The notes below the pieces were generated by a model, which saw only the letters and a list, made by a program, of their open reading frames with translations, did not search any database and was not told where the DNA came from. From contig CAMCTP010000042.1 in NCBI GenBank assembly GCA_945878495.1, positions 1 to 7,698 of the forward strand: DNA of 7,698 nucleotides, read 5' to 3'. The first letter of the stretch is position 1; the number at the start of each line of letters is the position of its first letter. Of this stretch, positions 1 through 5,777 are shown one piece after another. The position numbers and the translations under genes are program-made. This DNA is from Rickettsia typhi (lineage in GTDB: Bacteria; Pseudomonadota; Alphaproteobacteria; Rickettsiales; Deianiraeaceae).

Positions 1-570
1 TCTCAAAACTGTGGAGTAAAAGCTATTTTAACGGATCCAAGTTTGCCATCTGGTAGTGACAGAATTTACAAAGCATACTATGGTCTCGGAATTGACTGTG
101 AATTCATAATCAATCTTCAGGGCGATATGCCAAATATCGATCCCGAAATTATTATAGATACCTATAAAATGCTAAAAAGAAATAAGGATTGCGATATTGC
201 GACAACAGTTTTCGAGATATCAAGACCCGAAGAAATAAACAACCCAAATATCGTCAAGGCTGTATTGTCAATCAAGCCGAATGAATTGCAAGAGCATAGA
301 GCGATTTATTTTACTCGATCAATTGCACCATATACAAAAAATAATGATGTATTTTATCATCACGTTGGAATATATGGTTATCGCAGAGATGCATTGAAAA
401 AATTTGTCGAATTAGAGCCTTCATATTTAGAGAAAAGAGAATCATTGGAGCAGTTAAGGGCTTTGGAAAATGATATGAAAATTTACGCAAAAATTATCAA
501 TAAAATGCCAATAAGCGTTGATACGGCTGATGACTTAGAGATTGCGAGAAATTATTTTTTGAACTTATGA
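1..570 (+). CDS. kdsB: 3-deoxy-manno-octulosonate cytidylyltransferase (CMP-Kdo synthetase), 5' end outside window
   Basis: This enzyme joins CTP and Kdo to give CMP-Kdo and pyrophosphate, the cytosolic activation step before Kdo is added to lipid A. The frame is open from base 1, giving 189 visible residues. The family is about 240-250 residues long, so roughly the first 55-60, with the N-terminal nucleotide-binding loop, lie upstream. In the visible part, a PSGSDR block at residues 16-21 matches the family's 'SGTDR' motif. QGD at 40-42 supplies the expected metal-binding aspartate. Further on come HHVGIYGYR, then a LEQLRAL block, and near the C-terminus SVDTADDLE, the family's 'VDTPEDL' element. 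A TTG at 43 lies inside the conserved region and is not the start. The TGA stop overlaps the pheA ATG (ATGA at 567-570), so the two genes are probably co-transcribed and translationally coupled. I recall kdsB-pheA as a common alphaproteobacterial pair. Its presence implies Kdo-containing LPS. Confidence 0.95.
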   Translation, partial: SQNCGVKAILTDPSLPSGSDRIYKAYYGLGIDCEFIINLQGDMPNIDPEIIIDTYKMLKRNKDCDIATTVFEISRPEEINNPNIVKAVLSIKPNELQEHRAIYFTRSIAPYTKNNDVFYHHVGIYGYRRDALKKFVELEPSYLEKRESLEQLRALENDMKIYAKIINKMPISVDTADDLEIARNYFLNL

Positions 571-1418
571 AAATTGGGTATCAGGGAATCGATGGAGCAT
601 ATTCGTCGATAGCTGCAAGAAAATTATCGCCAGATTCAGAATATATCGGATATCCTGATTTTTATTCGTGCTTTAATGAGTTAAGCAACGATAATATAGA
701 CGCGATGGTTTTGCCATTGGAAAATTCATACGCCGGAAGGGTTTCCGATGTACATCGGCTTATAAAGGATTTTGAATTGTTCTTTCACGCTGAATTTATA
801 ATGAAAATAGAGCATCAATTATTGGTAAAAAAAGACACACAATTAGATGAAATAGAGGAAATTTTCTCTCACGAGCAAGCTGTTATGCAATGTGAAAAAA
901 CCTTGAAGAAATTTTTTGCTGATAAATATAATCGCAATGTAACTATATCAAAATTTCATGATACTGCCATGGCTGCTGAATTAGCTGCAAGCTCAAACAG
1001 AAAAATCGCCGCAATTGCATCAACAAGAGCAGCAGAGATTTTTGATCTTAAAATTGGCTTAGCGAATATAAATGATGATCCAGATAATCACACTCATTTT
1101 GTCTTGTTGTCAAAAAATCCAAAATATAATCCAAAACTTCCTGATAAAAAATACATTACAGCATTTATTTTTGAGGTTGGAAATGAATATGGTAGCTTAT
1201 CAGAGGTCTTAAATATTTTGTCTAAAAATAAAATAAGTTTAGCGAAAATTGAGAGCTATATACCAGGTTGCATTAAATCTGATTCGGCAAAATTCTTTGT
1301 TTCTTGTGAATCACATATTGACGATCAAACTTGGGTTGATTCAATGATTGAAGTGAATAAAATTTGCAAATATATTCATATTTTTGGATGTTTTGAGGGA
1401 GATGCGATTAGATTTTAA
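567..1418 (+). CDS. pheA: Prephenate dehydratase with C-terminal ACT domain
   Basis: This cytosolic enzyme turns prephenate into phenylpyruvate with loss of water and CO2, the committed step to phenylalanine. At 283 residues it has the usual length of a monofunctional prephenate dehydratase without chorismate mutase. The catalytic domain spans about 2-182: GYQGIDGAYS at 4-13, PLENSYAGRVSDVH at 50-63, SHEQAVMQC at 101-109 (family SHPQAL-QC) and DTAMAA at 132-137. The active-site block is NHTHF at 174-178, where the family has N-x-T-R-F: the catalytic threonine is kept but arginine is replaced by histidine at 177. An ACT domain follows at about 197-275, with GSLSEVL at 209-215 and KIESY at 227-231. 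These are the phenylalanine-binding elements, and the ESY form is the one I associate with alphaproteobacteria, so feedback inhibition by phenylalanine is likely. The ATG overlaps the kdsB stop and no Shine-Dalgarno is visible, so translation probably depends on coupling. The 3' end overlaps the convergent hscA. Confidence 0.93.
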   Translation: MKIGYQGIDGAYSSIAARKLSPDSEYIGYPDFYSCFNELSNDNIDAMVLPLENSYAGRVSDVHRLIKDFELFFHAEFIMKIEHQLLVKKDTQLDEIEEIFSHEQAVMQCEKTLKKFFADKYNRNVTISKFHDTAMAAELAASSNRKIAAIASTRAAEIFDLKIGLANINDDPDNHTHFVLLSKNPKYNPKLPDKKYITAFIFEVGNEYGSLSEVLNILSKNKISLAKIESYIPGCIKSDSAKFFVSCESHIDDQTWVDSMIEVNKICKYIHIFGCFEGDAIRF

Positions 1419-3195
1419 TCTCATCATTTATATTTTTCCCCGAAATTAGTTTATTGAGCTCTAGATTGGTAATGCTCTCAAGAAATTCTTCGGCAATCTT
1501 GTCTAGTTCAAGATTTATTTTTTCTATTAAATCACGATCACTTGATTCAAGGGATAATTCAAGATCGGAGATTTTACCTTCAATTTTTTCAAGATATTCA
1601 ATACTAATAATATCGCCGTTGTTTTTAATTGCTTTTTCAAGAGCAAATATATTTGTTTTTGCCGACTCTTTTGCTTCGATTAAAAGTCGTGAATTCATGT
1701 CATTTTTAGCATTTTGTATCGATGATATAAGCATTTCTGACATTTCGTGATAATCTATTCCGTATGTCGGTTTTATTTCTGTTGTTATGCTGTTTTCGGT
1801 TTCAGTATCTATTGCTATAACTGATAAAATTCCATCGACATCTATGCTGAATTTTACCTCTATTTTCGTCATTCCGGCTGGCTTTGGGTCGATATTGGCG
1901 AGCTTTAATATTCCCAATTCCCTGCAATCTTTTGCCAGCTCCCTTTCACCTTGAACAATTTTTAAAATCATGCCGGTTTGTCCATCTTGACCGGTTGTGA
2001 AATTTTGTATTGCAGAGCAGGGTATCGGCGTGTTTCTATGTATGATTTTTTCCGTAAGCCCTCCCATAATTTCAACTCCCAATGAAAGCGGACATATATC
2101 AAGTAAAATATTCTCAAAGCCGCTGCTTTTTCCTGCCGCTTTAATTCCTGCGCCAATTCCAACGATTTTGTCAGGGTCTAAATTTGTAAAAATTTCGCAA
2201 TCAATATATTGTTTGATAGATTTTTGCACTACTGGCATTCTAGTCGATCCTCCAACTAATATAATTCCAAGGATATCGCTTTTTGATAAATTAGATACCG
2301 ATAGTGCATCGGCCATACATTCTATTGTTTTTTTGATAAATTTTTCCGAAAGAAATTCAATTTCTTTTGCGGTGCATTCGATTGATATATTATTTTGATT
2401 TATGATAAAAGAACCGACAAAACTTTCGTGGTTTGATAGGTACTCTTTTATATTTTTTGCTATATCTAGCATTTCATTTTTATCGTCTTGTAATTTATAT
2501 TTTTTTACAAGATAGTCCTTAATTGTAGAGTCTATATCATCACCTCCAAGATTGGAATCTCCGCTGGTTGAAATTACTCTAAAAATTCCCATTTTCATTG
2601 ATATAATCGATACATCAAACGTACCTCCACCAAGATCATAAACCATATAAATTCCCTCTGATTTATTTTCTACACCATATGCAAGAGCTGCTGCGGTTGG
2701 TTCATTTATGATTCTTTTTACATTAAATCCTGCGATTTCAGCTGCGACTTTTACTTCATTCTTTTGATAGTCATCGAATTTTGCAGGCACAGTTATAACG
2801 CAGGAGTCTACTGGGCTTTCAAGTTGATTTTCGGCAGTTTTTTTTATCTTATGAAATATCATGCTTGATAATTCTGCGATGCCGTATTCTTTGTTAAAAA
2901 TATTAATTTTGTGATCTCTCTGTCCAATAAATCTTTTTATTGATTTGACTGATATAACATTTGAGGTATTGCCTTGATTGAATGATTCTTTTCCTATTTT
3001 TATATCTCCATTTTCAGATATAGATATGTATGATGGCAATAGATCGCCGTGTCCATCAAATTCGATGGTTTCAATTTTTTTATCATAGACGTAACTTGCA
3101 ACGCAATTTGTTGTTCCAAAGTCTATTCCAATAGAAAGCGACTGATTTTTATTATCTTCAGATTCGTTGATTTTTATTGGTTCTTCTATTTGCAT
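1408..3195 (-). CDS. hscA: HscA, Hsp70-type chaperone for iron-sulfur cluster assembly
   Basis: HscA is the specialised Hsp70 that, with HscB, uses ATP to help release Fe-S clusters from the scaffold IscU. From the ATG at 3195 it is 595 residues, close to the roughly 616 of E. coli HscA. The ATPase domain has IDFGTTN at 24-30, FDDYQKNEV at 140-148, NEPTAAALAYG at 164-174, DLGGGTFD at 187-194, GGDSNLGGDD-like residues near 211-220 and LVGGSTRMP at 313-321. The interdomain linker is LLDICPLSLG at 364-373, followed by the substrate domain with MGGLTEKIIHRNTPIP and QGERELAKDCR (415-425). FDD-Q, MGGL-EK-I-RN and QGERELxxDCR are HscA signatures and separate it from DnaK. A TTG at 3204 would add three residues, but the promoter candidate (3218-3246) predicts a start site near 3211, which favours the ATG. 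hscB, iscU, fdx and iscS are not next to it; in related genomes hscA usually sits with hscB and fdx. It converges on pheA with an 11-bp overlap. Confidence 0.93.
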   Translation of the reverse strand: MQIEEPIKINESEDNKNQSLSIGIDFGTTNCVASYVYDKKIETIEFDGHGDLLPSYISISENGDIKIGKESFNQGNTSNVISVKSIKRFIGQRDHKINIFNKEYGIAELSSMIFHKIKKTAENQLESPVDSCVITVPAKFDDYQKNEVKVAAEIAGFNVKRIINEPTAAALAYGVENKSEGIYMVYDLGGGTFDVSIISMKMGIFRVISTSGDSNLGGDDIDSTIKDYLVKKYKLQDDKNEMLDIAKNIKEYLSNHESFVGSFIINQNNISIECTAKEIEFLSEKFIKKTIECMADALSVSNLSKSDILGIILVGGSTRMPVVQKSIKQYIDCEIFTNLDPDKIVGIGAGIKAAGKSSGFENILLDICPLSLGVEIMGGLTEKIIHRNTPIPCSAIQNFTTGQDGQTGMILKIVQGERELAKDCRELGILKLANIDPKPAGMTKIEVKFSIDVDGILSVIAIDTETENSITTEIKPTYGIDYHEMSEMLISSIQNAKNDMNSRLLIEAKESAKTNIFALEKAIKNNGDIISIEYLEKIEGKISDLELSLESSDRDLIEKINLELDKIAEEFLESITNLELNKLISGKNINDEIKI

Positions 3196-3217
3196 GTTTT
3201 TCAAAACAATTTGCTAT

Positions 3218-3246
3218 ATTTTACTTTTTTATTATTTAAATCGCAA
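3218..3246 (-). promoter_or_regulatory. Candidate sigma-70-type promoter of hscA
   Basis: Read on the minus strand, TTGCGA (3246-3241) and TAAAAT (3223-3218) are separated by exactly 17 bases. They match the -35 consensus at 4 of 6 positions and the -10 consensus at 5 of 6. Transcription would begin near 3211, giving a leader of about 16 nt to the ATG at 3195. The assignment rests on sequence alone; random matches are common in AT-rich DNA, but spacing and position are good. The rest of the divergent spacer (3196-3306) holds an A8-C-T6 tract at 3263-3277 and a TTGACT at 3255-3260. That TTGACT lacks a convincing -10 for the plus-strand gene. Confidence 0.5.
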
Positions 3247-3306
3247 GATAAATATTGACTTTAAAAAAAACTTTTTTACCCTCATATTGACCTATTTACG
3301 ATTTCA

Positions 3307-4023
3307 ATGTATAAATTGTATCATTATACTCTTTGCCCTTTCTCAAGAATTGTCAGGGTGATAATGTCTGAAAAAAAAATTGAATATCACGGAGTTATAG
3401 AAAAATACTGGGAGAAAAATCCAGATTTTTTAAAATTAAATAAATCAGGATCTGTGCCTTTTTTGATTAAAAAATTTTCTGAGCAGGATTCACAAAATGG
3501 AAGAAAATACCTTCTTTTATCTGGTATTAATGCTATATCTGAATTTGTTGATAGTTATCATAGCGGTAATTCGTTAATTCCAAATGATGCTGTCGATGCA
3601 GCCGATGTGAGAAAAATGATCGATTGGGTTAATATAAAATTTCACAATGAAGTTGTATCGCATTTTTTAAATGAAAAAATAGTCAATTTTTTTAAAACAA
3701 AAGATCTTCCAGATCAATCGATTATAAATATAGCATCTAAAAATCTCGCTTCTCATATTGATTATTTTGGATTTTTAATATCAAAAAATGGCTGGATAGC
3801 AATACCAAAAATGTCTCTTGCTGATATAGTTTTGGCTGCTCATGTTTCTGTTTTAGATTATCTTGGGTGTGTTAATTGGATAAAAATGACAACAGAAAAT
3901 CAGGAAAATTTTAAAGAATGGTACAGATTGATGAAATCAAGGCCATCATTCAGATCGATTTTACAAGATGTAATACCTGGTTTTGAGGCTTCTTCGGCTT
4001 ATCGAGATCTTGATTTTGTTTAA
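3307..4023 (+). CDS. Glutathione S-transferase family protein
   Basis: A 238-residue soluble protein of the glutathione-transferase fold; the substrate cannot be told from sequence. The N-terminal thioredoxin-like domain begins YKLYHYTLCPFSRIVR, with a redox-type CPFS at 10-13, and has the cis-proline in SGSVPFL (Pro51). The canonical acidic-Ser pair that holds the glutamyl part of glutathione is replaced by Ile74-Asn75 in SGINAISEF. The helical C-terminal domain includes KFHNEVV (111-117), the N-capping segment SLADIVLAAHVSVLDYLG (170-187) and an end of YRDLDF. I remember this layout, with a KF-REV stretch and a terminal 'ADLDF', from an alphaproteobacterial GST family often found beside queG. 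queG is not visible here. The ATG at 3307 is needed to keep Cys10; the later ATG at 3364 would delete the active-site region. A run of nine A residues at 3371-3379 lies early in the gene. Only 3 nt separate its stop from the next start, so the two are likely co-transcribed. Confidence 0.85.
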   Translation: MYKLYHYTLCPFSRIVRVIMSEKKIEYHGVIEKYWEKNPDFLKLNKSGSVPFLIKKFSEQDSQNGRKYLLLSGINAISEFVDSYHSGNSLIPNDAVDAADVRKMIDWVNIKFHNEVVSHFLNEKIVNFFKTKDLPDQSIINIASKNLASHIDYFGFLISKNGWIAIPKMSLADIVLAAHVSVLDYLGCVNWIKMTTENQENFKEWYRLMKSRPSFRSILQDVIPGFEASSAYRDLDFV

Positions 4024-4026
4024 TAA

Positions 4027-5244
4027 ATGCAGAAATTTATCTGTCGTGCAATAGATGATTTTGGGAAAAAAGAAGATGCTGTAATGGAAGCTGAAAACAA
4101 AGCTGAAGCTATTGCAAAACTAGAAGAAGGTGGACTTACGGTGCTTTCGATAAAAAAAATATCAACCAAGATTGGTAAATCTGGAGGAGGGAGAATTCAT
4201 TTAAATACAGCTGATAAAATAGGATTTTTTGTACATTTGGCGGAAATGGCTAGAGCTGGGATGAGTACAAAACACACGCTTTCACTGCTGCTTGATCTAT
4301 CTGAAAATAGAAGACTAAAGAAACTCGCATTTAACATGGTAAAAAGAGTTGACGAGGGTTTAAATGTATCGGAGGCTATGATGGAATCCGGATGCTTTGG
4401 TGAAATATTTCCAAATCTGATATACGTTGCCGAGAGAACGAATTCGGTTGAAAAGGTTGCAAGTATGATTATTGACTACATAAAATGGACTGGTGATATG
4501 AGACGTCAGATAGTCTCGGCGATTGTAAAACCTATAATATCTCTGTGCTTTGTAATGGGAATAATGGTTGCGGTTTCTATTTTTGCTTTGCCAAGATTGA
4601 AGGACACTCTTTCACAGTTAAGTGGTGGTATAACTCCTCTTAAAACTCAGCAATTTATGGATTTTATGACTGGAGTTCGTAATAACTGGTACATAGTTCC
4701 AATCGTAATATCTGCTTTGGTTTTTTTAAATTATATACCAAGAGCTCTAAATCTTGAAAGAGTATCTGTCGTGTATGATAAAATAAAGTTAAAAATACCT
4801 CTTTTTGGCGGCTTGTTGTTGAAGATAGAAATGGCAAGGTTGTCTTCATTTCTTGCAATATTGATACACTCGGGATATAAGGCAAATGATGCAATAACAA
4901 TGTGCCCAAAGGTTGTGGTTAATAGATATATTAGAAAATCTGCCGTAAATGTATCTGATATAATGGTCGCCGGATCTACAATATTAAACGCCTTCAGTTC
5001 GCAAAAAGTATTTCCAAAATTCTTTTTATCAATGATAGGAATTGGTGAGCAGGTAAATCAAATAGAAAGAACCGTGATGAACATTAAGGAAATTTACGAC
5101 AAAGAAGTAAAATCGTCTGCTGAATTCGTTATATCGAGCGTCAAGCCAATGATAACAATATTTATGGGAAGCTTGATAGGATGGATGGCAGTGGCTATTT
5201 TCTCCCCGATATACACAAGTATTTCAGCAATTTCGAAGACTTAA
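4027..5244 (+). CDS. GspF/PilC-family inner-membrane platform protein (type II secretion / type IV pilus)
   Basis: This family forms the inner-membrane platform that links a cytoplasmic ATPase to assembly of a pilus or pseudopilus. At 405 residues it has the usual full length. The N-terminal cytoplasmic part (about 1-45) reads YRAID-like FICRAIDDFGKK and AEAIAKLEEGGLTVLSI, typical of GspF. Two T2SSF repeats follow, at about 66-189 and 269-393. They include FFVHLAEMARAGMS, ARLSSFLAILIHSGY and the IPLFG block (257-261) before repeat two. Membrane segments are predicted at about 166-188, 221-238 and 373-396, ending in the family-typical SPIY near 393-396. It starts 3 nt after the GST-family gene and precedes two pilin-like genes. 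No ATPase, prepilin peptidase or secretin is in the window, so type II secretion, type IV pilus and a hybrid machine cannot be told apart. Key motifs are intact and it looks functional. Confidence 0.9.
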   Translation: MQKFICRAIDDFGKKEDAVMEAENKAEAIAKLEEGGLTVLSIKKISTKIGKSGGGRIHLNTADKIGFFVHLAEMARAGMSTKHTLSLLLDLSENRRLKKLAFNMVKRVDEGLNVSEAMMESGCFGEIFPNLIYVAERTNSVEKVASMIIDYIKWTGDMRRQIVSAIVKPIISLCFVMGIMVAVSIFALPRLKDTLSQLSGGITPLKTQQFMDFMTGVRNNWYIVPIVISALVFLNYIPRALNLERVSVVYDKIKLKIPLFGGLLLKIEMARLSSFLAILIHSGYKANDAITMCPKVVVNRYIRKSAVNVSDIMVAGSTILNAFSSQKVFPKFFLSMIGIGEQVNQIERTVMNIKEIYDKEVKSSAEFVISSVKPMITIFMGSLIGWMAVAIFSPIYTSISAISKT

Positions 5245-5254
5245 AATTAGAGTG

Positions 5255-5283
5255 TTGACTTTTAATTTTTAAATATTTGTATT
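5255..5283 (+). promoter_or_regulatory. Candidate promoter of the VirB2-like pilin gene
   Basis: TTGACT (5255-5260, 5 of 6 to the -35 consensus) is followed after 17 bases by TGTATT (5278-5283, 4 of 6 to the -10). The predicted start near 5290 leaves a leader of about 14 nt before the ATG at 5304. A start there would leave out most of a GTG at 5289, which supports the ATG. It would let the pilin be transcribed separately from the upstream platform gene. This is inference from sequence only. Confidence 0.4.
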
Positions 5284-5303
5284 GATTTGTGTTGATTATA
5301 AAA

Positions 5304-5750
5304 ATGAAAAAACTTCTATTAATTATAACAATTTTTACACTATGTTGCGGATATTTCAAGATTGCAGTTGCGACAGATTCAACTACAGAGGTTGCAAGAG
5401 ATCAGGTTTTTTCAGCATCTGAAGAGCTTGGTGAGTCAATTTGTCAAATAGTGAACATAATGACGGGAAGGGCGGGTATTGTGTTTTTTGCAATAGTTCT
5501 TACTGCGACAGGTATAGCTGTATTGCAGGGAAAAGTGTCTCCGGGTTTATTTATAGGTCTTGGATGCGGCATTGGAATGTTTTTTGCCGCTCCAGTTGTT
5601 CTTGATTTTATAACGCCAAGCGATAGAGCCGCGGGTGGTTGCGCTTGTAAAGAGAAAAGAAATGCAGGTTATTTTTATGATGCAAGCGGAAATAAAGTCG
5701 CAATCAATAGAGTAATACCATTGAAATCTGATTGTACAAAAAAAACCTAG
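5304..5750 (+). CDS. TrbC/VirB2-family type IV secretion pilin with cysteine-bearing C-terminal tail
   Basis: Likely the major pilin subunit of a type IV secretion apparatus or related conjugative pilus. The 148-residue product begins with a signal peptide: MKK, a hydrophobic core, then AVA ending at residue 23, a good signal peptidase I site. After a short polar stretch comes the VirB2 core: ESICQIVNIMTG (44-55), membrane helix one at about 56-75, a tight GKVSPG turn (76-81) and helix two at about 79-102. The Cys-x-x-V-N start, the G-K-x-S turn and the glycine-rich second helix resemble rickettsial VirB2. Unlike ordinary VirB2, which ends soon after helix two, this protein continues for about 44 residues with Cys113, Cys115 and Cys144 around a YDASGNKV hairpin-like stretch. 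A GTG at 5289 would put five residues before the signal peptide and is unlikely. Neighbours are a GspF/PilC-family gene upstream and a type IV pilin-like gene downstream; no other VirB gene is visible. Confidence 0.72.
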   Translation: MKKLLLIITIFTLCCGYFKIAVATDSTTEVARDQVFSASEELGESICQIVNIMTGRAGIVFFAIVLTATGIAVLQGKVSPGLFIGLGCGIGMFFAAPVVLDFITPSDRAAGGCACKEKRNAGYFYDASGNKVAINRVIPLKSDCTKKT

Positions 5751-5770
5751 TATGGCTTGTTTTTTTATAC
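5734..5770 (+). terminator. Possible hairpin terminator or attenuator after the VirB2-like gene
   Basis: GTA (5734-5736) can pair with TAC (5768-5770) across a C/A mismatch, and A5738-5744 with T5760-5766. CC (5746-5747) can pair with GG (5754-5755), closing a TAGTAT loop. A bulge of about four bases (CTTG) sits opposite a single A. The stem is A/T-rich and overlaps the end of the coding region. The 3' arm is itself a T7 run, as in intrinsic terminators. It may reduce read-through into the pilin-like gene starting at 5778, so that major and minor subunits are made in unequal amounts. The GC clamp is weak, so confidence is low. Confidence 0.33.
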
Positions 5771-5777
5771 CAAATAA

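Noticed and set aside
43..570. TTG at 43 as the start of kdsB
   Set aside because: The frame is open from base 1 and the residues before it (SGSDR context, GVKAILTDPS) continue the conserved family sequence, so the gene simply begins outside the window.
1997..2398. 133-codon open frame on the plus strand inside hscA, plus a shorter one at 1454-1750
   Set aside because: Both are antisense to strongly conserved hscA coding sequence and encode no recognisable domain.
3196..3204. TTG at 3204 as the hscA start
   Set aside because: It adds only three residues, has no ribosome binding site, and would leave about 7 nt of leader from the predicted promoter. The ATG at 3195 is preferred.
3255..3292. 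TTGACT/TTGACC elements as the promoter of the GST-family gene
   Set aside because: No acceptable -10 lies 16-19 bases from TTGACT, and TTGACC at 3287 is too close to the ATG at 3307.
3049..3361. Short open frames spanning the hscA start and the divergent spacer on the plus strand
   Set aside because: Low-complexity Phe/Ile/Leu-rich translations of AT-rich promoter DNA that overlap the hscA and GST-family coding starts.
3371..3379. Run of nine A residues as a phase-variation switch in the GST-family gene
   Set aside because: Long A runs recur through this AT-rich window, including 3263-3270 and 5738-5745. Nothing else suggests switching of this housekeeping-type gene.
5289..5303. GTG at 5289 as the start of the VirB2-like gene
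   Set aside because: It would place five extra residues before a normal MKK-type signal peptide and lies at or before the predicted transcription start.
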